Origin: Ascaris suum
Taxonomy: Eukaryota > Nematoda > Chromadorea > Rhabditida > Ascarididae
DNA length: 64,000 nucleotides
Reading direction: 5' to 3'
Assembly: GCA_013433145.1 (NCBI GenBank)
Contig: CM024175.1
Span: 4,014,516 to 4,078,515, forward strand
Shown: positions 24,198 to 40,409 of the stretch, piece after piece
How positions within the stretch are numbered: position 1 is the stretch's first letter
How the letters are laid out: every line of letters begins with the position of its first letter
Made by a program: the position numbers and the translations under genes
Notes under the pieces: model-generated
Told to the model about the DNA's origin: nothing
What the model saw: only the letters and a program-made list of their open reading frames with translations
Databases searched by the model: none

Positions 24198-27100
24198 CTG
24201 AAAACAAAGCTTCGTCGAAAATCGAAAAGTTCACTGCATAATCCACAACCATTCACCGACCTTTAACTAAACTTTTAGAAAACCCCTACTAACCTGTGAT
24301 GCTTCTTTCAAATTATGTCATCCTAACTTAGTAAAAGAAGATACTGGAACCAGCCGCTAAACACTACAGCATATGGACGCTGGGGGTAAAAAATAATGGA
24401 AAATCTCTAAGACCAAACGCCCTCGAATCAAGCGCATCAGCGCCCAAATAAACGAAGCGAAACTCCAGAAACCGCTCAAGTAACTAAATCTCAAGTGAAC
24501 AATCCATGAATTCCGGGTATCTTAGAAACGACAGGTTTCCAAAAAAACGGCTGTGAGCTCACGCAGGTACCTATGGAGAGCCGCGAAAGGCAGCAGGAGA
24601 TGAAATTTCAGTTTACTCCGGATGAACCACCGCTTTCGTAAGAACGGGAAGTAATTCCAGCAATGGGAATGCGGCAAGAAAAACATCCAAATTAAAAAGC
24701 GTGTCAGATGCAAAATCCCATACCACCATTCACTTGAGCAGCTTTATTTATCATACAGCAAAAATTTTATACGACAGCTCTCCTAAGGTTAGTCAGCTTT
24801 TAGGCACAACAGTTGAGTGTTCCTTGAAGCTTCCAGTAAGTCGGATTTCTTAGCCTTAGGTTACGCATCTAAAACATCCCACAGTTGTGATGTGCAACAA
24901 ATAACAGAGGCATTTTGATGCAGACACCAAGCAGCGCTCTCTAACACTGTCAGTAACAAACACATCTCATACATACAAAATATCCCTCATATAAAAAGCC
25001 AACTTCATATACAGTTCTGCCTCATAGAGGTAATGACAGGCTACTACTGTATGCACCCTTTTTCACGATCATTTCGGAGACATTCCTGCTTCGATATCTT
25101 CATTTTCAATACCCACCCTGCCCTTTGTTTGTGTAAAAATGGCTTAGAGAGTGCTAATCTGCGCAAATAAAGGACATAAACTACATGGGAGACACTAGTG
25201 CGAAAATGCAATATTATTGGCAATATGAGAATACCGTATGTCGCCCATATGAAGCCGACACCAGTAACCAAAAGACGAAGCGCGAGCAACATCGACGTCT
25301 GCTCTTTCACCTCAAGTACCTTACAGATCAAAGCGGCTGCAGCCGGTGGCAGAAGGCAATAACCCAATACGCACAGCGATTGAAAAAATGAGCTGCAATA
25401 TTCAACAGATCATTACGAAATAACTGTTATTTTCGACTCACCTGTACTACGGGACATACTCAGCAACAGATAGCACTAAAACGTGACACTCTGTCAGTGA
25501 ATCGAGAACAGGGAGAAATGAGTGAGGCATTGAAGTCGATATGCGATGTCCTGTTGATATGAACATCATGCAGATGTATGCAATTTTGTGCCGATATAAT
25601 TCAACCCCGTCTCCTGCGTTCATTCACTCCTCTCCCTATCTAACACACCGATCACAACATTTTATGCTGATATAATTCATAAAGATTAGAGTATATTTGA
25701 TTTCATTAAAAACTGCTGAATAACGCAGACTGATGCCTTGCGGTGCGGACATATATGGCACCAGGCTGAACTTGGCTAATGATGGGTATAGTCGATGTGG
25801 ATTTATAAAGGTTACGATAACTCACTCCACCTTTGCATACTCAACTAAAAGAACCTGTTGAACACAAATACACGATCAAGAGGGACGTTTTGAGGCTAAA
25901 TCCAACGAATGACGATACATTCATTCGCAGAAATCATGCGAAAAAAGTAAATCCATGTACCGATTAATTCAGAGAATTTGGATTGGCCACTTCTGGCATT
26001 TGAGGTCTGGGACATAAAGAAAAGAAAATGATACTAGGAGACGACTGGCATATTAAATGACACCTGATTCCCATCAGCAATAAAATGGACAAGCTAATAT
26101 GGAGAACAGGATTAATATTGACTTACATATGACCTCCAAGCAGTTTGATATTGAGCGTCACAACGACTGAGCCGAAAAATGTCAACGAAAATACTTCTGT
26201 GAAGCGTGGCCCCTTACTGCCGTCAGCACTTTGTAGAAGCCTTAATGCGCATACATTTAAACCTAACAAAAGAATTCCCCATTTAAAGCAAGAAAAAATT
26301 CCACGACAATCACCAATGAGACTCTCAATGTGAGATAAAAAAGAGGCCGCTTCATATAAATATTACAAACGCATAGAGACTGCATGAAAGTACTAGAAAT
26401 GAGACTTACCCAAAACTCGGCACTGCAGGTTAGACCGGAAGAGGGATTAATTAGAAGTTGCTTTTAACGAACGTCTAACGCTGCGGCATAACTTCCCTCC
26501 CACAGTTCATTAACCAAAAAATTTAACGCACGAAAGCCGTTTATCCCCATTTCATCGAACAAGGCTTTCTCTTTTAACGAATATTATAAATAATTTTTAA
26601 TGGTCTCAAGGCAAACAAAGAAATCGGTCGCCGATTTACTTCAAGTGCCAGTGACGAAGCGATCCCACAGCCCCATTTAAAAAAAGGACGAGTTGAAACT
26701 TCAGTATAAACGATATCATTATGCGATAAACGTACAAAGAAATGAAGACACAAATGAACAGCGGTCCCCAAAGATCCCAGTCGCGTAACAGCTGTTGATT
26801 GTTCCTTGGCACCAATACTTGCCCGAACTTGGCGCCAACCATTCGCAAGTCGCGTCTCTTCAATATCACTCAATTATGGCCAAAGGAGACAATTCCCGTG
26901 ACAGAAAGCACGATGAATTTAAAATCAACTTCAGTACCTATTCCACAGGTCTACAAAAATATAAATGCGAGAGCGAGAACCTCAACAACTAACAGTAATC
27001 CACTTGTGAGCTATTCAATAACGGCACGGCAAAGCAATAACCACCCCATCTATCTAGTCCTCGAAAGCTGCATGATGACCAAAGAAATTATCAATTGTCA

Positions 27101-30100
27101 TTATTCCGGAATATCCAGTATAAATGGTAACGACAGCGGACGGTTGGCTGCCGATTGAAGATGTTGTCGCAGAATGAAAATATTCTCGTTTTACTTGTAG
27201 CTGATATGCTTCAGTCTTGCGTAACGATAGGAAATAAATGCTTAATGAAGCATGGCGAACATTTTCACATTTTTCAAGCTCACTGTGATATACGTGACAA
27301 TTCCTTGGATCATCATATATAGGGATCGAAAGCACACAGTTCTGTTTTCTCGAAGTAACCTTGATAAACGAAAAGCGTAATCTTACTTAGAACTTTAAAG
27401 TTCCACATAACATTGACACCTTACTCATAAGAAACGATATTATGAAAAACAATTAACAAATTAATAAACAGGTAGAAAAGAAATAGGAAATAAAACATAC
27501 GACAGTATCCCAGACAGGTTCGTTTAGTGTATCAAAATCTGTCTCCAGATCCGGTTCGATGGCCGAAGATCTGGTACGTCGTTGTTTGCTGGGTGCACCA
27601 GCTATCTCACCCGTTAAATCGACAAAATTCCCTTCACGGCGAGCCTGTTCCTTGGCCGCTATCTCTTTCTCCAGCTAAACAGTACCCTTAATGTGTCAAA
27701 AACGTACTTCAGTAAATCACATTAAAAAATAGAATGAACCTCGGGGAAATCTAGACAATAAACGGCGTGCCATAACTCGTTCGCAGCGATTCGAAATATT
27801 TCTTTGTCGGCATCGTAAAGGTCGTCAAATATACTAATAGTGTTCAGCAAATGGTCACCCCTGTGGAATTTACCTCTTTCAACAGTCAAAGACTGATGCG
27901 GTTTGGCCGCAATACTACAAACAATTTTATCAAAGGCTCTCCTCATCCGACGTCTTTTTTTGTGAAAGAGAGGATGTGAACGGTAGTCACAATCAATAAT
28001 TGACTTAGCCAATACCGACAGATCTCTAAAACCACGAAAATTATCTTCATTGGGGCAAATCGTACACTTTCAGCATTCTTGTCTTGGACAACACTCTTTC
28101 TCTTAGAGCGATCTACAGCTTAGGTCCTCTATGTTTTGGAATATACCCTTTTGTGATTATGTTCAGACTCGAACGTCGACGCTCACTATGTAAACTTGAC
28201 TGAAGAAATTCAGAATTGTCTCACTTCCCAAATTCCAAAAAATAGTTTTTCCCCTGCCTAGTTATAAAGAGAGAAAATAAATTCTATATGTGCAAACCAT
28301 TGGGCTTCCTTGTTTCTATTCTGCCCTTACAATGATGCACAACAGTGCAAATGTATTTTGATCCTAGTGCTTGATAAATTTTTCAAATATTCCGATGTGC
28401 TCGGGCATACTCGCACCACTGATCACTTCACTTAGCTGTCACTACATGTCGACTGAATAGCCTTTAAATATTTCGTTCCAAAGAGGAGTGTGAATATGTG
28501 GAACCTTCAGCAGCAGATTGCGAATGTGTCCCTTTGATTGCACTCAAAGAGGACTTATCGCTTGCAGCTCACTCGGCTAAGCTTCTTTCAAAGGTGATTT
28601 AATGAAATTTATCTGTCCTATTCAATGAGCCTTGCCTAGCCAAAATAAACCACATTTATCATCCTATCGGCGCACTTCATTTACGAATATTTCGACATGA
28701 TGTTCTTTCTCATTTCCGTTCATTCATTGTCCTTCTTACATACTGTTGCTGTAGTTTTTCTTTCCCAATCAGCATTCTTACTGGATCGCATATTCGTCAC
28801 ATCATTCAGAGATAACTAATTTACAACTAGCTTATCGCCAAAGGTATGTGAATAAATTCATTCTTCCATAATATTGGAAGTGAGTACCGGGATGTCCATC
28901 GAGACGGCAGTGCATGTGCTATTTATATCTAACTCACTCGATCCGCCGGTTTCATAAATGGCCAATAAAAATATGCGTGTATGTTAATATATCTATATTT
29001 CAACTGTCCAACCGTCGCGTGTCTATCTGAGAGTGATCACGCACAAAAATGCATGCCGATTCTTGGCGCATTAAAATGGCTGCACCTTTCTTAGAATTTA
29101 ATAGGGGATACCATCTTAGGTTCACATTAATCCAAGCTAATTTCATGACAGTCAACCTTTCTATTATATGAAGCGTTGAACCAACAATACTTTCTTTGTA
29201 GATATGCATAATTTCCATTAAAGACTTATAAATGAAAACAATCACCAAGTCAATATCGACAGCGGCACTTCCAAAATTATTCATTGCGTCAGCTGAATGT
29301 ATTCGACCCGAACTCAAACCTGAAATTGTGGAAACATTTGAAGGCACAAATATTGTGGAATATTTAATCTTATTATTAATGCTTCTGAATTATTTCAATA
29401 ATACGACTTAAACAATAAAGGAAGAAAATCAGCAGAACCTCAGAGAAGAATCATCGTTTTCAAAAACACGCAATCGAGTGATTGCTGAAATCAAATGTGC
29501 ATTGCGACGAGAATTTTGTACAAATGATTTCTGCATCGAAGTAATAAATCCGATGCAAGAATCAATTTCCAGATGCAATTTTTTTCTTTCTTCAATTTTT
29601 GGATGCTAACACACTCCGCCCACTTTTACTTCCTTTTCGCTTATAACAATTGGGAATATTTATTATAAAGCATAAATTTTGCATATTTGCATATTCAACC
29701 AATGTAATAAATTAAATAACTCTATCGATTCGCCCAATGAACGCCAATTAAATTCATCAACAAATGAACGAAAGAAATCTTCCACATTGAATGCCTACCT
29801 GAGTGGGACGCGTTGTGCACACCTGAAATATTCCTGCAGTCATAACCTATCAGATGGATTATGGCACACTACGGAAATCTGACACGGTATCAACCTTACA
29901 AACTACACTGCTTTCCGCTTCAGATCTTCAAGAACTGTAAAGCGGACACAAATTCAGTCGGTGTTGTCTTCAGATATTGACATTGACTGTCGATCGCCAT
30001 ACACTGGAGAGTGGGAAAGAGTTTTGTATGAAGCACGAGATCAACCAACTGAAGTTATCCATTTGCGAATCCGTTCAGCGAAGGTCACGTACAATAAGGC

Positions 30101-30808
30101 GTCCATGCCATTGCACGAGGAATTAAATTATCTTCAATTTTTCGTACTTCTCCGCCTATAGTCACTCAATTTTTGAAGTATCGAGGCATTTCATTTCTGA
30201 TGCTTCAAAACAACAGGAATGACAGTACTCTTATATACTCTTATATATTTCGTCGCTTTTTTCCGTCTCAATCATTTGCCATTCGCTAATTATCACAGAA
30301 TATATACAAGTAAATATGAAATCAACGTCATAAAGTGGGAAAAATGAGCATCCTTTCAGCCTCTCCAATAATATATTTTCTGCCAATACGATCGAAAACT
30401 AGGCAACGATTATTTCATATGCCCTCTTAGTTCAGGACAAAAATCAGCAAATAGCATATCGTCTTCTTGCTTTGAGAAACGACGGTTTCCGGAAAAAGAA
30501 CGACAAAGTACGCATCTTCCTCAGGAAAAAAAAAGTTTCCAATATCATTATTTACCCCTCCTATAATTCCATCGAGTGACGCTTTGCAGCAGCGAAGTAT
30601 AAACAGTTTCAGCCGATTTCATTGTTCCACTCATCTCTCAGAGGTTGCTTTGATGAAAAATGTTCGAGAACCTTCAACGTTCCCTTTTAAAGCTTTCGAT
30701 GGATATGCACTTTTTCACTCCAAAAGGCCGGGTCCCTTTGACTCACACAGCAAAAGCAACTCAGTTGAGTTCCAAAAAAAGAAAGAAAAATCCCAACATA
30801 TACATCAT

Positions 30809-30871
<63 letters not shown>

Positions 30872-32380
30872 AGGCACAACATTTTTCTTCAATTTGGCTA
30901 CAATATGCAATAAGGAAACAGTGGAACAAAAAAGTCAGTGGATTTTTCTTCGACATTTTCCTATAACATTCTTCGTTGGAATTTAAGTCTTCACCTAGTA
31001 TTTTGTTAAACTGTCTCATCTTATCGTTGGTTGATGGTTTCTATGAATTTACAAGTTCTTGCATCGTTCTACATCCCTCGATTGCTGTAGCAATTCATCA
31101 TTTTTTCTCCATCATTATCAATTTGTCCTCTCCTTGTTCCTCCAGGCATCCTAAAAACTTCGAGATTATCTTATATTCTGCTCTTTCCTCATTCTGCGAG
31201 CTCTCCTTTTGTGCTTCGCCACCACTAATATCGCTTCTGTTCGGCTAATTGTGCATCTAGCACATCTGTGACGTCCGTAACATCCTCGTCTATTTCAAGA
31301 ACGACTTCACTGCGAGGGTCGAAGAGGATGAAGATCGCAATTACATATAATACTTTCCTATCCATCGAGCAAGAGCATCAACCGTTCGCATTAGAACGAT
31401 GCAAACAGCTAGAGGATTCAGATGTGCAAGCACAACAGCAGGAAAAATAGGCCAAAACATCAGCCATACATCGAAATGGCCATTTTCATATTTTTCAACG
31501 GCCTTCGTTTCGACCATAAGTTGGAATTTTTTTGTTGAGGGCTTTTTTTCAAGTCGACATATTGCGAAAGAAAACACTAAAGGAAATTTAAGTAGGGGTG
31601 TTTCAAAGTAAACGATGGTGATGGATGTCCCTTTAGGCGTGGATTGCAACAAAAATTTAGGCTTCACATTCTACGTTTATATAACTCATCAAGAATGAAA
31701 AGTGCTATTCGAGAAATCCTCAATCCGAGCGAAACAATCAATTTCATGCTCTCAGCGGAAAATATTTCAACAAAACTAATGCTTAACTTGAATAGGTGGC
31801 AAGATGTTACATATTTTAGGTGGCAAGAGGTTGAAAGTATTCAGAAAGGTTTTGAAGCCATTTTAGCTACTAACTGTCGATAAAACGTTCAAAAGGGCTG
31901 TTCTATACTTTCAAGACGACAAGGTATTAGGTGTTACAGGTATCTGTAAGTGGAAAATACGAAGTGTCGTAAGACTAAAAAAATGATAACTAAGGACGGT
32001 GGCATCTGAAACTGCCGGCTAGAGAGAGTTCAGATAGTTCAACCCCATCCGTTCCTTTAAATCCGGCTAGAATCGATAGGTGAGAGGATGGGGAAGGGGT
32101 ATGAAAACGGATGGAACGAGAAGATCACACAGCCGCGCAACAAACTTCTTACTCGAAGAAAGAAGCAAAAGCACAAACGAAAGTAAAAACCTGGAATGAG
32201 GAGTTCACTCGTGGCTTCGATAGCAGCCGGCGGATTGGACGTCGTCTGTGAGCCTAATCCGAGATCGAGGAGTGATTCTTCAGCAGTGGGGTTATCTGAT
32301 GCGTAGGTACCACTCACAAACGGATTAGTACCGATAAGGTCCCGTTGCGTGGAATCAGAAGTTGCTATTTTATCGGACAT
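24079..32380 (-). CDS. YIPF6: YIPF6-type Yip1 domain membrane protein, complete seven-exon gene
   Basis: Exons in transcript order are 32380-32191, 29319-29246, 27674-27501, 26857-26736, 26216-26127, 25392-25235 and 24197-24079. Together they total 927 bp, or 308 codons plus TAA, with every junction phase matching. The cytosolic N-terminus (about 1-170) is polar, with an NPF tripeptide near residue 19, a short charged stretch near 89-103 and a conserved TLNEPVWDTV. The membrane domain starts at LLRDWDLWGPL (about 169-179) and continues with GPRFTEVF, TLNIKLLGGH (about 207-216), SFFQSLCVLGYCLLP (218-232), FLSGSQPEKRK and YPIFLFYFVVSW. These follow the vertebrate YIPF6 order closely. Yip1 family proteins are five-span Golgi/ER membrane proteins that bind Rab GTPases and act in vesicle traffic. 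The luminal loop after the first span (about 187-190) is shorter than in vertebrates, so a small exon may be missing. The membrane half is secure from homology; the two N-terminal exons rest on splice sites and phase. Confidence 0.92.
25235..25392 (-). CDS. YIPF6: YIPF6 exon 6
   Basis: This exon runs from acceptor atattgcag to donor gtattc. It encodes SFFQSLCVLGYCLLPPAAAA and later LLALRLLVTGVGFIWATY, which are two or three membrane spans. SFFQSLCVLGYC matches the vertebrate YIPF6 block. Confidence 0.94.
26127..26216 (-). CDS. YIPF6: YIPF6 exon 5
   Basis: This 90 bp exon is phase 2 to phase 2, with acceptor gacggcag and donor gtaagt. It encodes KGPRFTEVFSLTFFG and SVVVTLNIKLLGGH, the G-P-x-F-x-E-V-F and K-L-L-G-G blocks of the family. 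Confidence 0.93.
26736..26857 (-). CDS. YIPF6: YIPF6 exon 4, start of the membrane domain
   Basis: The exon encodes RRDLRMVGAKFGQVLVPR and LLRDWDLWGPLFICVFIS. The acceptor (tattgaag|AGA) has a poor pyrimidine tract but gives the exact family register (V-R-R-D-L). The donor gtacgt leaves phase 2. Confidence 0.93.
27501..27674 (-). CDS. YIPF6: YIPF6 exon 3
   Basis: This 58-codon exon is phase 0 on both sides, with acceptor gtttag and donor gtatgt. It encodes LEKEIAAKEQARREGN, then VDLTGEIAGAPSKQRR and DFDTLNEPVWDTV. The last block aligns with the conserved S-T-L-N-E-S-V-x-x-T block that precedes the membrane domain of YIPF6. Confidence 0.9.
29246..29319 (-). CDS. YIPF6: YIPF6 exon 2
   Basis: A strong acceptor (ccacaatttcag) is followed by 74 bp in phase 1 to phase 0, ending at a gtgatt donor. 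It encodes LSSGRIHSADAMNNFGSAA then VDIDL. It is exactly the phase needed to join exon 1 (phase 1) to exon 3 (phase 0), and the joined frame makes a continuous charged segment at DIDL-LEKEIAAKEQ. Confidence 0.7.
30811..30869. repeat. (AT)n microsatellite
   Basis: 59 bp of alternating A and T in the first intron of YIPF6. It creates false Tyr-Ile frames on both strands. Confidence 0.97.
32191..32380 (-). CDS. YIPF6: YIPF6 exon 1 (start codon)
   Basis: This exon starts with ATG at 32380 and encodes MSDKIATSDSTQRDLIGTNP and then a polar stretch containing the NPF motif and SLLDLGLG. It ends in phase 1 at CCAG|gttttt. There is no homology beyond low complexity, so its membership rests on phase matching to the next exon and on the NPF and LLDL type motifs common in trafficking proteins. 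It could instead belong to a separate gene. Confidence 0.75.
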
Positions 32381-32682
32381 ACGACATAGGCTCGCTGCGC
32401 GTACAAGACGCTCTTTTTTATATGAGCTTCAGCCTAACGAGCACTGAAAAGTGAGCGGTTATGAGTTTGAAAACTTGTTGCCTACTTCACATTAACAGAC
32501 TCGATGTGAGGATTCAAGGAATCAAGATCGGAACAGAGAATGCATGCAAATGAGGATCAAACACTCTCGGATCTTAGGTTGGATGCCACTATATGCAGCA
32601 AAATCTTTTAGCGTTCAAATCGTAGCTTCAGCAAAGCTACCGAGTAATATGGATTAAAATCTGTCCCACCTGCTACCTCACC
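32381..32682. promoter_or_regulatory. short divergent intergenic region upstream of YIPF6
   Basis: About 300 bp separate the YIPF6 start codon (minus) from the candidate plus-strand ATG at 32683. If both genes are real this region must hold both promoters. No TATA box or other core element can be named. Confidence 0.3.
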
Positions 32683-33404
32683 ATGGCAGCACTTGTTGTT
32701 CCGCCGCATGACCTTCAATTGTCAGCGGACAAACTGACTTTTAAGCATCATCTAGGTAATTCAAAATGTGGAAGCTGCATGTGAACTTTAGGTAAATTCC
32801 ACTAAAAAAGTGCGAATTGCAATGGGTGTTCCGGAGAGGGTGCGCACAGCAACTGCTGCTCTTGCGATAGCTGAGCGGAAATGCCTCAAAGATAGCAGTT
32901 TACGGATACGGCAAGCAGCTGAAACTTCCTTTTTTGGAATTCAACGAGGGAAAAAAGTTCGACCTGTGTGTAATGTTCAGTCGGTAAAAATCAATGATAG
33001 AATAGCGAAAAAAAATTGGTTTCAGTTGCAGTTTTATCATTTAACATATCAGTGCTAGTTCTATATCAAACGTCCTTTACAGAGAGTAAGCGAATCACTA
33101 AGGAATGAGAATGATCAATTTCCAGGTCTTTTTTAAAAAATTTCAGTTCAGCACTTTTCACTACATTGATGCATTCTCAGACCTTCACCTAGAACTAGTA
33201 TCGTCAAAGACGTTAACTCAGACCAGAATACATATAAAAACACATTTTCATGAAATGTCAATTGAGAACACGGTAGATAAAATCGAATCAGTTGCCAATT
33301 TCAACTCAGGCCGAAACCTACTTTTAGGTCTGAATTGGTCACTTATTCTTGTAAGAGGCAAAAACGTTTCTCGTCAATATCAGCCTCCAAGGAAATTTCC
33401 TTAG
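32683..33404 (+). CDS. candidate plus-strand gene divergent from YIPF6
   Basis: ATG 32683 (context caccATG) opens MAALVVPPHDLQLSADKLTF then KHHL, ending in phase 1 at ctag|gtaatt (32755). A weak acceptor at 32810 would continue RIAMGVPERVRTATAALAI, CLKDSSLRIRQAAETSFFG and KVRPVCNVQS to donor gtaaaa (32983). A stronger acceptor (actttag, 32791) gives the same frame in phase 0 but does not fit the ATG exon. After a 142 bp intron (acceptor atttccag) the frame continues VFFKKFQFSTFHYIDAFSDL to TAG at 33404. No family recognised; the middle exon is the most coding-like part. Confidence 0.38.
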
Positions 33405-36400
33405 ATATCGCCAACTCTCGGGCCGGATCGTTTCAATTCAGAGCACACAACTTTCTCGTTGGTTACTGGTTTTCTAAATGCCAAATTTAGCGTCTCCTTA
33501 ATAATCGGACAGTCAAAATATGATCCCGGCTTTCGGAAATATCGGCAAATATAAAGTTGTGCATACAACGGGTTCAGAAGAAAATTCTATCCGTTCGTTG
33601 TGAAATCGATGAGATATGCAACAGGGCGATGAGCGATATTTATCATAGGTTAGTTAGAGCACAAATACCTCGACGATCGTCGAGATAAAGAAGCGGCCTA
33701 CTCGAGTATTATAGATTTCTTTATTTCTGACGCATATGATGTTCGGGTCAAAAATGAACAACATTTGAGAAAATCTGGTAGAAAAACGGATTGGATCCGA
33801 TATTTTACACTACCAGTTCCTCGCTAAGTAAGAAAGAAAAAAAATCTAGGCGAGAACGCTGTCAAACAATGCTCCCAATGTGCTCACTCTATGGTTTACG
33901 CGTGAACAGCATAGCACATCTTACTGGTAAACATCTGCTGTTTTTATTCAACATAATTTGCGGCTAACGAAAATCGTTTCACGACGCCGGGCTCTAACTT
34001 AAGAAGTCTCAAAGTGAAGGACTCCAACAGCACTTTAAATTCTAGACAGGTGAATAGAAATATGATTTTGCAAGCTCAATTCGAGGTTAACTGTAAATGA
34101 AATTTTAAATCATCAGGTACGATTTCTGTTGGAGAGGATGCTGGGAATGAATTCGATGAAAACTTCGGTTAGGTCCAAATAAACATGCAACAAGAAGGCG
34201 AATACCGGCAGACTTCTTGTATAACAAATTATCATTACTTGCAGATTAACAAGACGCGCTTAGACATTACCGTTAATTATTGCAGCATAAAATAAACTTC
34301 TGCTCGGCCCCATAAGAATGCGTGTAAATTCGAAGAGAACGCATATATCCAAGGATTAAACGAAGTTACAAGGTAATGACACCAAACATACACATCACTA
34401 GCAGGATCCCTCATATTTTTCTCTATAATTGCCTCCTAGTTCAAGCAACCCTTATTATCCACTCTTTAGGACATTTTTTGGTCACTTCCGAAGCTCCAAA
34501 TTATGACCGCTCAACACCTGCTATCATTTCCTCTAAACATCAATAAAAACGATCCCGTGAGGAAGAGACCGAACTTTGCGCACAGACACACCCACATATC
34601 TTGTCTTAGAAACCTTGAGAGCTAAATGCGACGCCACGTTGCAGAGTGCACAAAATGCAGGTCTCGTTATGGGGACACTAGATGACAATTTATTCATAGG
34701 GGAAAAAGTGGCACGGACTGTTGCATAAATCGGTCAATGGAGCACTTGGCTGAAAGCGGTACTTCGGCATATGCGAAATAAAGTGCCATGAGATTAAATT
34801 AAGATTGGATAATAGGGGACGAAAATGAGATTTTCGTTCAGGCTCAGGTTTGTTATTTCTGCGCAAGCAAGTTCCGTAGTCATTATGCACGGATTGTTAG
34901 ATGCGTATGAGGATACGTTTTTAGTTCCATAGTTCTGGAAAGATTTATGAGTACTTTGGACATCAGAACATTTGCAGACTCGCTCAAGGTTCTGAAAAAA
35001 AAGCCAAGTAACGTGTACGCATGAGAAGAATACAAATAAGGTTAGCTGTAGTGGCTATAATATTTTGCCACGTTTTACCTTACAGCTTACGAAACGCTTT
35101 TCTAATGCTCGTTTACTGTTTTTTTTCAAGACGTCCTAATGTGTTGGAAAACTGTCTTTAGTCTCTCTTAGAAACCTCTTAGGAATAAATTAATTCAGAC
35201 GAGTTTCCAGGACATTACAACCCAAAACTAAGGCTTCTAAGAAGTACGGTCATCGTTATCAGTGCCACAACCCCATAACGCTGATTTTCCGTTTGAGGCG
35301 CTGTTTTTAGTCAACAGCGCAATAAGTGATATTCTTGAGTGCTGTGTGAACGTGTAGGTTACCACGTTCTCCAGTGCTACTTCATAAATTTTCCGCAACG
35401 TGTTATGTTGTAATCAACTTGGAAAGTGGATGTGGAGGGAGGAGGAGGAGGAGGGGGTGAAAAAGTTCGCCCTCGCCATCTGATGTGATAAATCATATCT
35501 CTCACAAACGGCATTGGAGATTTTCGCATCCCCGGTGCTTTGCAAGCTTTCGCGTTCTGGAAATCACCCCAGCGAGCTATAGGTAATTCGAAAACAGCCG
35601 ATTTCATGAAGAACCATTTTCAAATTGCTCGCACTCTGGCGCTCTTTCATATTCGTTTAGAGGCGCATTGGTCAAAAATTTGCAATTTTAGCGTACTACT
35701 GTTACATTTGAATGTAACTGGTTAAATTTAATAGCTGCGATAGCATCCCAAACACATATTCTCGCCCAATATGATAGTCCACTTGATTCGATGCACAAGG
35801 GAAAGGCTATTACATTTTCATGGATTGTAGCTTTTTGCTGCAAGTGAACATCTGAGAGATTTTTGCATGGGAAATACTATATAGTCATTCGTAACGTATT
35901 CTCTTATTAACTGAAGTTGTATATGTGATGGCTTGACGATGTTGTAAAGTTTCTTGATATCCGGGCGAAGTAATTTTCTCTTTTATGAGACTCATTTCTG
36001 TTCCGATTTCGACAGAGTAGTTCTGTGTTAGAAGAGTTTTTTTTTTTTTTAACGGAAGGTGTGGTGAAAACGCGGCTGCATTGCAATATGAAATTGTTCG
36101 CAGAGGAAAAATCCAACGAATTTCGATGTGAAAGGCACTCGCCACATAGACCCTATAATTTGGCGTATTTTTCGCGTCGCTATTGTATTTATATATGATG
36201 ATAATAGTTGTAAACGTTTTTATTCGGTGGAGTGTTTTCCCCGATGAAATCATTCAAGTAAGAAGAGATCGTAGTTCTTGCATGAACTAATTTTTCCTCA
36301 ATTTCAGCGTTTTCTTTGTTACTCTATCAAATCTTAACGTTTTCTTTGACAACTTATGACTAGAAATTCATCGAGTAACTTTTCTTATCATAAGGACAGT

Positions 36401-37053
36401 ATTTAGAAGATATAATGGTAAAGAAATGCTGTTATTGTTGTCGAATGCACAACTGCAATAAAGCTGTTATATTTATTGTCGTTGAGGCAATAATTGATAG
36501 CTAATGAAGTATTGCATTGATTCGTTCCTTTAACTATTTCTTTATGGCTATTGCAAACGATTATCAAACAAATCTAAATCGAAGCTGAAATTTCGTCTTT
36601 TTATGTTATATGCTCCAAATTTCAGTAAATTTACACTAAGGTATAACTCTGTTGAATAAAATCGCTGTGTTACTTTAAGTCGTCTATTACTAATGAAATA
36701 ATATTAAAATTAAAACTCCGATTTTTTCCTCCTTCATTTTCCTCGATTAACTCAGATTTTTTTTCTTTTCTCCACATCATCTCATCCATAAATTCTACCA
36801 ATTTCGCTGACTTCTCGAACTACTTGAAGTTCATGTTCTTTAAAATTCATTGTAAATGCTCGAACAATTGACGTCTAATCCAGTTGGATGTTTTAATGAA
36901 AATTTTCATTGCTTATTTTCACAAGGTTTCATGTTCAATTCAACTGTGTACGATAACCGCAAAAACACCACTTGGTCTAGGCAGTTTGTTTGATGTTTTC
37001 GTCGATGATGTTTCGCTTGAAAACGGTAAAAATTTGCACAAATATTTCACGAA
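33405..37053. other. stretch without a supportable gene
   Basis: AT-rich. An acceptor ending at 35559 (minus, gatttccag) opens a frame with APGMRKSPMPFVR and a proline run from a GGA repeat (35437-35455). It has no partner exon. A phase 1 frame on the minus strand at about 34860 ends after 21 codons. Confidence 0.35.
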
Positions 37054-37059
37054 TTTATT
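37054..37059 (-). terminator. possible poly(A) signal of the peptide gene
   Basis: AATAAA on the minus strand lies about 34 nt after the stop codon. It would give a very short 3' UTR, which is common in nematodes. Confidence 0.4.
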
Positions 37060-37092
37060 ATTGAGAATAACAGTTCGTTGACTACAATGATA

Positions 37093-40375
<3,283 letters not shown>

Positions 40376-40403
40376 CGGCAACCACGAGTGCGCCACCTGC
40401 TTC

Positions 40404-40409
40404 CTGCAA
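40404..40409 (-). promoter_or_regulatory. candidate trans-splice or 5' UTR acceptor of the peptide gene
   Basis: ttgcag sits 28 nt upstream of the signal-peptide ATG. It could receive a spliced leader or close a 5' UTR intron. No outron promoter can be read. Confidence 0.35.

Noticed and set aside
24391..24409. Alternative last exon of YIPF6 after a very good acceptor (tttacccccag on the minus strand)
   Set aside because: It stops after seven codons; the exon at 24197-24079 matches the family C-terminus.
27722..28012. 96-residue minus-strand frame MAKSIIDCDYRSHPLF in a YIPF6 intron
   Set aside because: Protein-like, but it has no homology, phases do not fit YIPF6, and its length is expected by chance.
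31637..31883. 82-codon plus-strand frame after ccctttag
   Set aside because: No partner exon; dozens of stop-free stretches of this length are expected by chance at this base composition.
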